DNA of 64,000 bases from the NCBI RefSeq assembly GCF_002848005.1, contig NZ_PKHX01000008.1, positions 19,389 through 83,388 of the forward strand, written 5' to 3'. Under the pieces are notes generated by a model. That model saw only the letters and a list, made by a program, of their open reading frames with translations, had not been told where the DNA came from and ran no database searches. Positions 1-8,505 of the stretch are shown here, in pieces. A program made the position numbers and the translations under genes. Positions within the stretch are counted from its first letter, which is position 1, and each line of letters begins with the position of its first letter. Source of the DNA: Varibaculum cambriense. Its GTDB lineage: Bacteria; Actinomycetota; Actinomycetes; Actinomycetales; Actinomycetaceae.

Positions 1-305
1 ATTTTTGTGCCTGGGTTAACGGCCCGGTATCCCCTGACCTGTTCGAGCAGCACCGAGGAAAGTTTTTTATCTACCCCGGTCAGCTAGATGGAACAGATAA
101 GGAACTGCCGGGAGATTCGCTGCATATTATTGATGCTGTCTGCAATAAGTTGGGCGACCTAACCGCTAATGAGTTAGTAGAGAAGACTCATAGCGAAAAA
201 CCGTGGATTAACGCCCGAAAAGGCGCTCACCCCCGCGTCCGGTCCGGAGAAGTTATCACCAAAGAATCTATCCGAGATTACTACCGCCTGCACCCGGTGA
301 TTTAG
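1..305 (+). CDS. Panacea (DUF4065) domain protein, C-terminal part
   Basis: The gene enters from the left edge and is open from base 3 to a TAG at 303-305, giving about 100 residues. The visible part has AWVNGPVSPDLFEQHRGKF followed by an L..NELVEKTHSEKPW segment, a basic INARKG stretch and a final IT.ESIRDYY helix. This is the C-terminal pattern of Panacea/SocA-like proteins, which serve as antitoxins of varied toxins or as proteolysis adaptors. The start and any upstream toxin partner lie outside the window. It is tail to tail with the next gene, with one base between the stop codons. The family call rests on motif recognition only. Confidence 0.7.
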   Translation, partial: FCAWVNGPVSPDLFEQHRGKFFIYPGQLDGTDKELPGDSLHIIDAVCNKLGDLTANELVEKTHSEKPWINARKGAHPRVRSGEVITKESIRDYYRLHPVI

Positions 306-306
306 T

Positions 307-876
307 TCAGTTACCGCAATTCCAACTGCCGCTCACCGATCCATCAGCAGTAAGCGTTGCCGCAAAAGAACCGTTCCAGGCCGTAGTTAAGCTCGATCCG
401 CCGCGCCTTCCCCCAAGCGATATAGAGGCATTCGCCCCAGAAGCATAGATTGTTAGCGTGCCATTGCAAGACCCAGTAAGAGTAGTGCTTGCCCTTTTAT
501 TTACTGGTGCAGGAGCCGGGCGAGCAGGGGCAGGTGCTACCGGGCGCTGAGTTACAGTCCTTGTAGGCACCGGCGCGGGACGGGCAGGCTGAGGCGCGGG
601 AGGCGGTGCTTGGCTGCTTTCCGGTGCGGGTGGCGCACTGCTTTGCGTACTTGGAGCCTCAGTACTTGGGCTAGCAGTAACAGTTGCCGTCTTAGTAACC
701 GGCATAGGAGGCGGAGTTTCCTTCTTCTTTAAATCATTTACCGCCAAAGAAGAAGCCACCCCAGCCCCCAGGGCAAGACCTAGCACCACCACGCACGATA
801 TGAATGTAGGTGATAACACCAGATACTTAAAAGTTCCCCAGGGGCTGCGGATCAGCGGGCGATCAGAAGAGGTCAT
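307..876 (-). CDS. membrane-anchored proline-rich protein
   Basis: 189 residues. A short basic N-terminus is followed by one hydrophobic segment at about residues 18-46, then a Pro/Ala/Thr/Ser-rich linker (about 52-128) with repeated RPAP-like units. The C-terminal module of about 60 residues has two cysteines (GSCNGTL and SWNCGN) that could form a disulphide outside the cell. The layout suits a protein anchored in the membrane that reaches through the wall. Its start codon overlaps the end of ssb by 14 bases, so translation is probably coupled and it is the last gene of the transfer operon. The function is not recognised. Confidence 0.7.
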   Translation of the reverse strand: MTSSDRPLIRSPWGTFKYLVLSPTFISCVVVLGLALGAGVASSLAVNDLKKKETPPPMPVTKTATVTASPSTEAPSTQSSAPPAPESSQAPPPAPQPARPAPVPTRTVTQRPVAPAPARPAPAPVNKRASTTLTGSCNGTLTIYASGANASISLGGRRGGSSLTTAWNGSFAATLTADGSVSGSWNCGN

Positions 877-1420
877 CGTCGTCTATGTCGTTACTGCCAG
901 GGGCAGCATCCTCAATCTCAGCCTCTACTTCTTCTGGCTCGGCCTCTACGACTTTAGCTTTGGGCTTTGCCTTACGAGCAGGCTTAGCCTTAGCCTTAGC
1001 CTTTGTCTTGGGCTTAGACACGGGCTCGTCCTCGGCCTCAGAATCTGAGTCTTGCCCTTTAGCTTCTGCCTTAGAGGCTTCGATGTTATGGAAGCGAATA
1101 CTAAACGCAATATCCTTTACCTTCAAAACGTTCTTTCGCCGAGGCTGACCAGTTTTCTTATCCTCCCATTCCTGGGCGCTAAGATAGCCTTCCACGATCA
1201 CCGGGTTACCGCGCAGCAGATTATCCTTCACCCGGTCCGCCAGGTAGTCGCGAGCTTCGCAACTAACGTAAATCGGGGTGCCGTCATGCCAGTTATCATC
1301 TGAGTCTTTCCAGTGCGGGTTGTATGCAACATCGAAGTTGCATACTTTAGACCCGTCCTTGAACTCCATTAGTTTTGGATCGGTCGTCAGATTTCCTGAA
1401 AATGAAAGCCAGTTTGCCAT
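863..1420 (-). CDS. ssb: single-stranded DNA-binding protein
   Basis: 185 residues. The N-terminal 105 residues form an SSB OB fold: MANWLSFSGNLTTDPKL, then a FDVAYN strand, V.CEARDYLADRVKDNL and GNPVIVEGYLSAQEWEDK. A lysine/alanine-rich linker leads to an acidic tail ending DIDDDDLF, matching the usual protein-interaction tip of bacterial SSBs. It would coat single-stranded DNA during replication or after conjugative transfer. An AAGGAGA ribosome site lies just before the ATG, and a motif-1 promoter lies about 40 bases upstream. Near the C-terminus one copy of the palindromic coding repeat (APGSN) sits just before the acidic tip. Confidence 0.93.
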   Translation of the reverse strand: MANWLSFSGNLTTDPKLMEFKDGSKVCNFDVAYNPHWKDSDDNWHDGTPIYVSCEARDYLADRVKDNLLRGNPVIVEGYLSAQEWEDKKTGQPRRKNVLKVKDIAFSIRFHNIEASKAEAKGQDSDSEAEDEPVSKPKTKAKAKAKPARKAKPKAKVVEAEPEEVEAEIEDAAPGSNDIDDDDLF

Positions 1421-1458
1421 TTTATTCTCCTTTTCTTATTGGCTTTTCGCTTACGCTA

Positions 1459-1474
1459 CCTATGTAGGGCGCGC
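1459..1474 (-). promoter_or_regulatory. motif-1 promoter of ssb
   Basis: On the minus strand this reads GCGCGCCCTACATAGG. The leader after it is about 35 bases and carries AAGGAGA before the ssb ATG. The motif is therefore separate from the ribosome site here, which supports a promoter role. Confidence 0.6.
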
Positions 1475-1498
1475 GGTTATTTTCGGAAAAAGAACTGG

Positions 1499-1795
1499 TC
1501 AAGCCGCATTATCGGCCCTGCCAACGTAGGCGACACGCACGTCTTCGGCTAGCACGTCGCACCCCTCATCCGGGTCAAGATTAAAAACCCCGGCGGCTTC
1601 GATCACGTTGCCCGGTTTTACTTTGCCCATATACCAGGCAAGCGGGGCATCTCTTTCTGCCTTAACTCGCACCCGGCACATCCCATTGGTAGAGGACACT
1701 AATAGATCGGTGATAACGGTTTCTTCTTCCAGGTAGGACTCTTTGTCTAGCACGATGCCATAGATTGTGGTTTTGGCGGCGTTGTAGGTTTGCAC
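1499..1795 (-). CDS. small beta-rich protein, possibly OB-fold
   Basis: 98 residues starting at a GTG preceded by CCAAGGAGGGG, a strong ribosome site. The sequence alternates short beta-like strands (TTIYGIVLDKES, ETVITDLLVSS, CRVRVKAERD, VIEAAGVFNL, DVLAEDVRVAYV) and may be a nucleic-acid-binding OB fold. That would fit its place directly upstream of ssb, but no diagnostic motif is visible and the function is not known. A motif-2 promoter lies upstream at about 1840-1862, next to the left end of the TnpB1 element. Confidence 0.65.
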   Translation of the reverse strand: MQTYNAAKTTIYGIVLDKESYLEEETVITDLLVSSTNGMCRVRVKAERDAPLAWYMGKVKPGNVIEAAGVFNLDPDEGCDVLAEDVRVAYVGRADNAA

Positions 1796-1940
1796 GTTCC
1801 CCTCCTTGGGTTAGCCATCTTTTCTTTACTCACCAGTGGCTATGCGTAAACGCCCTGGATCTATTCGCAGGCCTATAAGGTGTACTGAAAGTTAGTATTA
1901 GTCGTTACTGGCGAATTTGTGCGCGCCCTACATAGTAGGT

Positions 1941-3083
1941 ATGGGAAAAGGATTTGAGTATCGCCTATACCCGAGCCGGGAGCAGATGCGGTTGCTGGCT
2001 CGGTTTTTCGGGTGCGTAAGATGGGTGTACAACTTTTTCCTGCGCTTGTGTATAGATACATACGAGAAAACAGGCAAAAGCCCCAGTATCTATGAGTGTA
2101 TGAGGATGGTTACCGAGCTTAGAAAAGCTGAGGATACGGCTTGGCTGGCTGAGGCTGATTCTACGGCCTTGCAACAATCCTTGCGGGACCTAGGCAAGGC
2201 CTTTGGGAACTTTTACAAAAGAAGGAACCAGGGCGTAGGTTTTCCTAGGTTTAAGAAGAAGATGGCTCGTAAGTCTTATCGGACAACCAAAGTTAGAATC
2301 GTTGATGACAGCCATGTGTATATTCCAAAGATAGGCGTGGTTAAAGCCAGGATTAGTAGGCCTATCCAGGGCAGGATTGTTTCTGCCACGATTAAACAAG
2401 TACCGAGCGGTAAATACTTCATTGTGTTCACCTGTACTGATGTTCCAGAAGCACCAAAAGCCAAGACCGGCAAGGCTGTTGGGATAGACCTCGGGATTGC
2501 GAGCCTGGTTACTACATCCGATGGCCAAAAGATCGGGGGCACAGAAGGCGCTCGTAAGCTAGAGAGAAAACTTGCGAAAGAGCAGCGGAAACTGTCGAGG
2601 AAGAAGAAAGGATCAAATAATCGAGCAAAACAGAAAATCAGGGTAGCGCGGGCATACGAGAAAATAGCGAACAAAAGAAAAGACCATCTGCATAAGGTTA
2701 CGGCGAAGATTATCGACGAGAACCAAGTGATATGTGCCGAAACCTTAAACGTGGATGGAATGCTTAAGAATCATCACCTTGCAAAAAGTATCGCAATGCA
2801 AAGTTTCGCCACCATCCTAGGCTTTCTCGAATACAAAGCCAGGGAAAAAGGCAAAATCTTTGTTCAGGTGGATAGATGGTTTGCATCCTCGAAAACCTGT
2901 AATAGTTGCGGGGTAAAGGCAGATGCAATGCCGCTGGGTATACGATCCTGGCAATGCAAATCCTGCGGGGCAACCCATGATCGGGATATTAACGCCGCCA
3001 AGAACATTCTGACAGAGGGAATGAAAGTTTTAGAAGGTACCGAGGGACACTCGGGGGCCGCAGCAATAACTATTGCTGCATAG
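1941..3083 (+). CDS. tnpB: TnpB RNA-guided nuclease (copy 1)
   Basis: About 380 residues from the ATG at 1941, placed 5 bases after a motif-1 promoter; an in-frame GTG at 1917 would lie inside the promoter and is less likely. Family features are an N-terminal FEYRLYPS helix, RuvC-I GIDLGIASLVTTSDG, RuvC-II ICAETLNVDGM, a four-cysteine zinc knuckle (CNSCG and CKSCG) and RuvC-III DRDINAAKN. All three acidic catalytic residues are present, so it should be active. TnpB cuts DNA next to a short transposon-adjacent motif using an omega-RNA from its own 3' end. It is closely related to the copies at 14.7 and 41.2 kb. Confidence 0.93.
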   Translation: MGKGFEYRLYPSREQMRLLARFFGCVRWVYNFFLRLCIDTYEKTGKSPSIYECMRMVTELRKAEDTAWLAEADSTALQQSLRDLGKAFGNFYKRRNQGVGFPRFKKKMARKSYRTTKVRIVDDSHVYIPKIGVVKARISRPIQGRIVSATIKQVPSGKYFIVFTCTDVPEAPKAKTGKAVGIDLGIASLVTTSDGQKIGGTEGARKLERKLAKEQRKLSRKKKGSNNRAKQKIRVARAYEKIANKRKDHLHKVTAKIIDENQVICAETLNVDGMLKNHHLAKSIAMQSFATILGFLEYKAREKGKIFVQVDRWFASSKTCNSCGVKADAMPLGIRSWQCKSCGATHDRDINAAKNILTEGMKVLEGTEGHSGAAAITIAA

Positions 3084-3170
3084 CTTGTGGAGTAGATGTA
3101 AGACCAAACCTTCGGGTGAGGCGATCACGATGAAGCAAGAATCCCTAAGGATTTATCCGTGGGGTGTGTC
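2960..3170 (+). ncRNA. omega-RNA of TnpB copy 1
   Basis: By analogy with TnpB systems, the scaffold covers the end of tnpB and its 3' flank. The conserved stretch GTGGAGTAGATGTAAGACC and the end GGGGTGTGTCAA also occur after TnpB copy 3, and the first also follows copy 2. The guide would start at 3171 (CCAAACGTTGCCGAGG) and run toward the 3' end of the convergent nuclease gene. Confidence 0.65.
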
Positions 3171-3194
3171 AACCAAACGTTGCCGAGGGCTGCC

Positions 3195-3917
3195 TTATTT
3201 TGCGGGGACTCCTTGGCCTGGGCAAGAATCCAAAACCCGCACCATTGCCTGCTTTTCGGATGGAGTCACTGAGAGTCCGTATTTTCCTTTCACGGCTATT
3301 TGCCGCGCCACATAGGAGCAGCGAAAACCTTTATTTTTCGGTAGCCATCCGGAGGCATCTTTGTCGCTTTTTTGCATATTGGCCGGGCCATCCACCGCCA
3401 GCAGGTTTAAGGGATCGTTAGCAATAGCCGCCTTTTGGTCGGCGGATAGTTTTTGCCCTCCGCTCACCCACACGTTACCTAGCGCTACCACATGGTCGAT
3501 TTGTACTTTTGAGGACTGCGGGCCGCGCACAAAAGCAATCTGCCTACCCGTATAGGGATCATCTAAAGTCCCGCTAGCAACAACGCAGCCTCTCGTGCCT
3601 GGCTTAAAAGAAACGCCCTTTAAGTCCCTGCGCAAAATATCATTCCTGGTGTCGCATCCGTTGCGGTCAACATCCTTCCAGGCCGGGCCAAACTGGCTTC
3701 GGTCATACCCGGTCATCGGGGCTTTGCCCTTAACAGTGAGAGCTTCTAGGTGCTGCAAGGCAATAGAGTCATTGCTGGAGACTTGCTTTTCACTGCTTTG
3801 GCTAGAACTAGGGGCGCTTGTGCCACCAGTTGTGGGGGTCAGCTCAGTGACTGAACAACCCGAGGCCAGGACAAGAACAGCGGCTACGCCCGCAAGGAAC
3901 TTGAAAATATCACGCAT
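3195..3917 (-). CDS. secreted lipoprotein nuclease with HNH-type (DUF1524) domain
   Basis: 240 residues. The N-terminal signal ends in the lipobox LVLASGC, followed by a Ser/Thr-rich linker to about residue 60. The rest fits a DUF1524/HNH-like nuclease: GYDRSQFGPAW.DVD.NGCDTRN, then QIDHVVALGNVW with the catalytic His, and NDPLNLLAVDGPANMQKSDKD. It would sit on the outer face of the membrane and degrade DNA or process extracellular DNA. It directly follows another lipoprotein in the transfer operon. The ATG lies 3 bases after a motif-1 promoter (GCGCCCTATATAGGG), implying a leaderless mRNA. The substrate is not shown by the sequence. Confidence 0.85.
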   Translation of the reverse strand: MRDIFKFLAGVAAVLVLASGCSVTELTPTTGGTSAPSSSQSSEKQVSSNDSIALQHLEALTVKGKAPMTGYDRSQFGPAWKDVDRNGCDTRNDILRRDLKGVSFKPGTRGCVVASGTLDDPYTGRQIAFVRGPQSSKVQIDHVVALGNVWVSGGQKLSADQKAAIANDPLNLLAVDGPANMQKSDKDASGWLPKNKGFRCSYVARQIAVKGKYGLSVTPSEKQAMVRVLDSCPGQGVPAK

Positions 3918-3920
3918 ACT

Positions 3921-3936
3921 CCCTATATAGGGCGCG
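3921..3936 (-). promoter_or_regulatory. motif-1 promoter of the nuclease gene
   Basis: On the minus strand CGCGCCCTATATAGGG, then AGT and the ATG. The gap is too short for a normal ribosome site, so a leaderless transcript is likely. Confidence 0.55.
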
Positions 3937-3938
3937 AG

Positions 3939-4598
3939 CTATTTATACCATTTCCCCGTTTCCGGATCGTAGCCGAAACCTTTGTCTTCGTCAGTTTTGC
4001 GCGGCTTCAAGGAATCCGGCGATCCGGTCTTGTCTATGAGATACCCGCCATCGGATTTAACCGCCTCTACTTGGATGTTCATCTTGCGATCTCTCATCCC
4101 ATTGGAGCGAAAATCGTTAGGAGAGTTATAGCGCATCTCGTACTGGAACTCGGTTATCACTTTGTCCGCGTTCGATTCAGCCCCATAGGCATCAAAAGGG
4201 GTGCCTACCAGGTCAAAACTAAAAGAACCTGTTTTTTGGCTACACGGTTTAACCCCGTTCCAGGGGCTAACATTTTCCTTAATCCACTTGTCTGTGGCGA
4301 GGTGAGATAGCTCGGCGGCATAATCCTTATAGGTCTTATCGCAACCCCCGGTGTGGCTTAGGCGTTTTAGGTTGATGAACGCACTCGCCACGTCTTGATA
4401 GGCGGCCTGTTTATCAAAAGTCGGGGTAGCTCCCGCGCCACCCTTACCGCCGCCGCCAGGAACAGACTTAGTAGTAGGGGTAGCAATAGTGGCGGGCGGG
4501 CCGGAAGGCTCTTCCTGCTTGTCTTTGCTGCAACCGGAAACAGAAAACAGCAAAGCAAACGCCGCGAAGGTAACTGCCAGTTTCTTCATTTCACTCAT
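3939..4598 (-). CDS. lipoprotein of the transfer operon
   Basis: About 219 residues from the ATG at 4598. A start three codons later (MKKLA) is equally plausible, since GGGAGGT lies at good spacing from it. The signal ends in the lipobox LFSVSGC, followed by a Gly-rich linker to about residue 60. The folded part (QAAYQDVASAFINLKRLSH to the C-terminus) has two cysteines (GGCDKTY and KPCSQK) and mixed alpha/beta character, perhaps an NTF2-like fold as in other conjugation surface proteins (inference). It lies between the cell-wall hydrolase and the nuclease lipoprotein, so a role at the mating-channel surface is likely. No catalytic motif is seen. Confidence 0.75.
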   Translation of the reverse strand: MSEMKKLAVTFAAFALLFSVSGCSKDKQEEPSGPPATIATPTTKSVPGGGGKGGAGATPTFDKQAAYQDVASAFINLKRLSHTGGCDKTYKDYAAELSHLATDKWIKENVSPWNGVKPCSQKTGSFSFDLVGTPFDAYGAESNADKVITEFQYEMRYNSPNDFRSNGMRDRKMNIQVEAVKSDGGYLIDKTGSPDSLKPRKTDEDKGFGYDPETGKWYK

Positions 4599-4600
4599 AC

Positions 4601-4616
4601 CTCCCAAGTGTGGCGC
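4601..4616 (-). promoter_or_regulatory. motif-1 variant before the lipoprotein gene
   Basis: On the minus strand GCGCCACACTTGGGAG, then GT and the ATG. The variant keeps GCGCC and the spacing to the start but has a weaker -10-like core. Confidence 0.4.
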
Positions 4617-7600
4617 TATGGATACACGTTGACGTGAACGTGGTCGTAATGCCCGGTGGTGGCGTTTTGCTTACTAGCGCCCCCATAACCGCCGTACTGC
4701 TTCCACTGACCAGTACCCCTAGTCCACATTTTGCCCTGCCATATTATGTAATAAACCTCCAAGCGATCAGCATTATCTATCGCCCACTGCGCGAACTTAT
4801 TACCATCCTCCAAGGCTTTCCCAGCAGCAGGGGTGCCAGAAGCAAACATATAGTCACAAGCATTACCCCTAGGGTGCCACTTCATATAAGTGTCAGTGGG
4901 CCTCCAACAGCCAATACCCTTAGGAGGACTGCCAAACCCGGCCTTAGCTGCCTCATCATAGAATTTCTTCATCCGGGGAGTAATCTTCCCATTCTTAGTA
5001 GTCGGATCCGGTACAGTAGCCTCCTGCGTACCTGGAATCGGCTCTAGAGAGGGGGAGCTATCACTAGATACCGGCACCCTGCCGCCGCACGCTACCCACG
5101 CGTCGTGAGCTTTCTTTACTTCCTCGCTGCTTAAGCCCCCATCGTTTGAACCGTCCGCGCTACCTCCGTCATTGCTCATGCCTTCTTGCGGAGTTGCTTC
5201 TTTACCGTCAAAGATGAACTGTGTTGGCTCGATTGCTACCCCGTCTTGCTGGACCTCGAAGTGCATATGAGCGCCCGTGACTCTACCAGTATGACCGGTT
5301 ATACCAATCTTAGTGCCCGCCTGAACCTTCTGACCTGCTGTAACATTCATGCCGGACAGGTGACAGTACATAGTAGCCCATTGATGGCCTTTGAACTCAC
5401 CATGCTTGATCTTCACCGCGTTACCGCAAGTGCTATAAGGCTTGGCGAACTCAACCACGCCGGGTGCAGCCGCATACTGAGGTACACCTTCTGCAAGCCC
5501 TAAGTCCACCCCATTATGTTTCTTACGCTGCCCAGTTACCGGGTGTATCCGATACCCATAAGGAGAGGTCACCCTAGGATTCGGCCCAGTATAAGGCTTA
5601 GAGAACTTACCATCCCAGCCATATTCATTATCAACCGGTCTAGCTTTAAAGCCCCCATCCGGAGACTTATGACCTATTGCGGGGGTGGCCTCAAAGTACC
5701 CCTTAAAGGCGGTATTTTGAGCCCCGCCATTACTTTTATCCTTAGCCTCGTCCACGCCTGAACAGGGGAAGTAATCTTTGTAAATATCAAAAGTGGAATT
5801 CGCCGCCGAGGTGTGCGGGGTATATAGATATAGAACGCGGGCAGCATTATTCTTCGGGGTATAAGGAATACCCTCTAAATCTGTTTGTTGCTGACCTATG
5901 GGCATTGAGTCCTTGTAGCTTCCCTTCTTGTAGTTTTGCACCTGGCGGCTGCCCCACCACACCTGGTTAAAGAAGCCGTAGTATTCTGCGGCACAAGCCT
6001 TCCCGTCCGGGCATCCATACCCCATAGCAGAGCGAAGATTGCCCTCAGTTTTCTTTGTAATAAGGCTTTGTTCTGCTTGTAGGCGCGTCATAATCCATTG
6101 CGCTTTTACGTCACACGACTTAGCAGTCTTATATATAATCTCGCTCGGCAGCTCCTGGCCAGAAGACTCGTACCCTTTGCAGAACTGGTCCGGTGCCTTA
6201 GTGTTTGTGTCAACCTTATTCTTAGCCAGCCAAGACCCCTTCTTATCTAAGAACGCCTGGATTTGTTCTTGGCTCATGCCGGGTCCGCCATAAACCGCGC
6301 TGTCATCGAGTGGCTGATCTTTATTAAACTTTCCGCCAGCACAACCCGGACCACCCACAGTGCCGCATTTAGTAAGAGTAGTAGCCCCGCTACCTGCAAG
6401 CTGGCGAGCAGGCGCTTCCTGGCCGTCATAGTCAGCAGCGGACAAGTCACCAGCAGCCTTATAGACGTTCTCGCCAATGGACTTACCATCATCCCAGTCG
6501 GACTTGATCTTTTCTAGGGCCCCATCCACTTTATCTTTAGCGTTCGTATGCAAAATCGCCCATTCGATAGCGCCAACTCGCTGATCTACCCCAAAATCAG
6601 GGGTGTTAACTTTGCTAGCCACCTCGGAGACAAAAGCATATTCTTCTCCCGATAAGGTCTTTTCCTTACCGTCTGGGCCAGTGACCTTAATAGCTTCCCC
6701 ATCGGTAGGCGTGGTTTGACCGCCGTTACCCGCTTGTTCTTGCTCGGTATGGTCTACCACTTCGTCTTCTTCGCAAGCCTCAGAGACTTTTTTGCCGTTG
6801 TACCACTTGGAGGCTTTATCGAACAATTGCCCAGCTTTAGATTCGTCTATCCCATCTAGCGGCAACATTTGCATGATCTTAGAGCCGGTTTTCTTGGCCT
6901 TATCATACTCGGTTTGGTCAACGATCTTGCGATCCCTGTCCGACTTCTTCCACCCGGCAGCAAAACGGAACGGGTCGGTGCCGGTCCCCGCGATTTTATC
7001 TACTACGCAAGATAGGAACCGGTTAGAAGTAGAAAGGGACTTAGCTTTATCTTCATCTAGCACGCCTTCCTTGATGTGCATGGGGCCTACGCCCGTCCCA
7101 AGAATCTGCCCCGTACCATCAGAAGCAGAAAGCGCGTTAGAGGTATCCGCCGCGCTATCAGATTCACTAGGGCTCGGGCTTTCAGATTCGCTTTCAGGCT
7201 CGCTCGGGCTAGGAGACGGACTAAATGGAATAAGCGAGGTCGCAAAATGAGCAACCGCCGGTTTAACCTCAATGTATCCTTTAAAGGAAGCCTTGCTAGC
7301 CCCGCTAGGTGCCGTCCCGGAAACGGATTCTTTCGGGTAGGCCTTGGAAGAAGTTTGAGTAAAATACCCGTTAGATATTGCCCAATTATCAAAAGCATTT
7401 AGCTGATAGGTGGGCAATCCGGCACCCGAGTTCTTAGTCAGCTCAGATTCAGAAGGGATATAGTCGGCACTCGCCGTGTTATTAAACATCCGGAAAAACT
7501 TACACCCTGAAGCGGATCGCTTAGCGATGGTTACTTTTCCTCCGGGCTTTGGAGAGTGGATAATGTAAATCGATCCCCCATCAGCTTTGCCAAGGAAAAT

Positions 7601-8494
7601 CATTACGTGCCCTGGATAAGTAACCAAATCACCTGGCTTGGCTTCAGACAAAGACACCTCTTTGCCTTTACTCCCCTGTGCCCCACTAGCGTGAGGTAGT
7701 ACTATTCCTAGAGCAGTACGGTAAACCCCCATCGTGAACCCGGAACAGTCCCAACCTTTAGGTGTAGTCCCGCCCCAAACATAGGGAACCCCGATCCAGT
7801 GTTTAGCGACCTCGATAACCGAGCCCGCGTCCCCTTCCGGCAGATTCGCGTCCGATGCGCCCCCGTTACCGTCTTGCATAGGGTTATCCATCATGGCGGC
7901 AGATGCCGCAATCGGCATGGCAGAAAAGTCTTGAGTATCCGAGCCTAGAATATCTATCTCCTCGGCCTTAGCTGCCATATCCTGCTTGGCAATGGTAGAA
8001 GCAGTATCAAGAGCCATTTTTTGCGGCAAAGACAGCCCCGAAGTAAAAGTAGCAATCGCAAAACCGGGAATAACAATCACCAGCACTAAGGCGGCAGCTA
8101 CCAGCGCACCGATAACCATCTTGACCTTAATACTGGCAGAGATCAGCTTCTTAGCAACTGGATTATTACCAACTGCCTTAACGATCTTGCCTGAGCCAGG
8201 AGCTGCAATATTAGCGGCCAGAGATGCGGCTTTTACGCTACGGGTAGCCCGCTTGTCCCTTTTTTGCCTATCCTGCTGACGTTTTTCTTTGCGTTCTTCT
8301 TCATTGGGTCTCGGCAGGTTAGAAAGGCTAGAAGATTTTTTACGCCCCGGAACATTTGGCGCAATTTTGCCTAGCTTAGATTTGGTGCCACCCGCTTTGC
8401 TGGCAGAAGATTTTGGCTTCGGCATAGCGCCTGGAGCCCTACCCGCCCCCGTCTTCGGCTTAGGTAAAGGAGGAAGTTTCGACTGGTTAGCCAT
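4616..8494 (-). CDS. conjugation cell-wall hydrolase with NlpC/P60, M23 and M15-like domains
   Basis: 1292 residues. The N-terminus is basic and disordered (1-125), followed by one membrane segment at about 125-155. An NlpC/P60 domain at about 225-330 has its catalytic Cys in GWDCSGF and His in YPGHVMIF. A central region has a lysozyme-like pattern (WIMTRLQAEQSLI, AMGYGCPDG, YYGFFNQVWWG) with a possible catalytic Glu. An M23 metallopeptidase follows (SPYGYRIHPVTGQ, HNGVDL, AHMHFEV). The C-terminus resembles VanY/M15-type peptidases (WHPRGNACDYMF and HYDHVHVNVYP). The protein would open peptidoglycan for the mating channel, like VirB1 or CwlT. Three or four hydrolase modules in one chain is more than usual. 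It follows the VirB6-like gene by 11 bases. Confidence 0.9.
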   Translation of the reverse strand: MANQSKLPPLPKPKTGAGRAPGAMPKPKSSASKAGGTKSKLGKIAPNVPGRKKSSSLSNLPRPNEEERKEKRQQDRQKRDKRATRSVKAASLAANIAAPGSGKIVKAVGNNPVAKKLISASIKVKMVIGALVAAALVLVIVIPGFAIATFTSGLSLPQKMALDTASTIAKQDMAAKAEEIDILGSDTQDFSAMPIAASAAMMDNPMQDGNGGASDANLPEGDAGSVIEVAKHWIGVPYVWGGTTPKGWDCSGFTMGVYRTALGIVLPHASGAQGSKGKEVSLSEAKPGDLVTYPGHVMIFLGKADGGSIYIIHSPKPGGKVTIAKRSASGCKFFRMFNNTASADYIPSESELTKNSGAGLPTYQLNAFDNWAISNGYFTQTSSKAYPKESVSGTAPSGASKASFKGYIEVKPAVAHFATSLIPFSPSPSPSEPESESESPSPSESDSAADTSNALSASDGTGQILGTGVGPMHIKEGVLDEDKAKSLSTSNRFLSCVVDKIAGTGTDPFRFAAGWKKSDRDRKIVDQTEYDKAKKTGSKIMQMLPLDGIDESKAGQLFDKASKWYNGKKVSEACEEDEVVDHTEQEQAGNGGQTTPTDGEAIKVTGPDGKEKTLSGEEYAFVSEVASKVNTPDFGVDQRVGAIEWAILHTNAKDKVDGALEKIKSDWDDGKSIGENVYKAAGDLSAADYDGQEAPARQLAGSGATTLTKCGTVGGPGCAGGKFNKDQPLDDSAVYGGPGMSQEQIQAFLDKKGSWLAKNKVDTNTKAPDQFCKGYESSGQELPSEIIYKTAKSCDVKAQWIMTRLQAEQSLITKKTEGNLRSAMGYGCPDGKACAAEYYGFFNQVWWGSRQVQNYKKGSYKDSMPIGQQQTDLEGIPYTPKNNAARVLYLYTPHTSAANSTFDIYKDYFPCSGVDEAKDKSNGGAQNTAFKGYFEATPAIGHKSPDGGFKARPVDNEYGWDGKFSKPYTGPNPRVTSPYGYRIHPVTGQRKKHNGVDLGLAEGVPQYAAAPGVVEFAKPYSTCGNAVKIKHGEFKGHQWATMYCHLSGMNVTAGQKVQAGTKIGITGHTGRVTGAHMHFEVQQDGVAIEPTQFIFDGKEATPQEGMSNDGGSADGSNDGGLSSEEVKKAHDAWVACGGRVPVSSDSSPSLEPIPGTQEATVPDPTTKNGKITPRMKKFYDEAAKAGFGSPPKGIGCWRPTDTYMKWHPRGNACDYMFASGTPAAGKALEDGNKFAQWAIDNADRLEVYYIIWQGKMWTRGTGQWKQYGGYGGASKQNATTGHYDHVHVNVYP

Positions 8495-8505
8495 TATTTA
8501 CCTCC

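Larger units (their letters stand above)
1853..3170 (+). mobile_element. IS605-type TnpB element without TnpA
   Basis: The left end (about 1853-1918) matches the left end of the complete element at 40.7 kb: GGATCTATTCG...TATAAGG.GTACT.AAAG...GTCGTTACTGGC. The right end, TTTATCCGTGGGGTGTGTCAA at about 3150-3170, matches the right end at 42.43-42.45 kb. Only tnpB is present, so the unit resembles TnpB-only elements that need TnpA in trans. Confidence 0.75.

Noticed and set aside
800..1529. Plus-strand open frames over ssb
   Set aside because: They are shadows of the ssb coding strand with low-complexity Ser/Leu sequence and no start signals.
1921..1940. Reading the AGGAGG-like end of motif 1 as a ribosome site
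   Set aside because: It is only 2-5 bases from the start codons, too close, and the same motif precedes RNA genes that have no start codon to serve.
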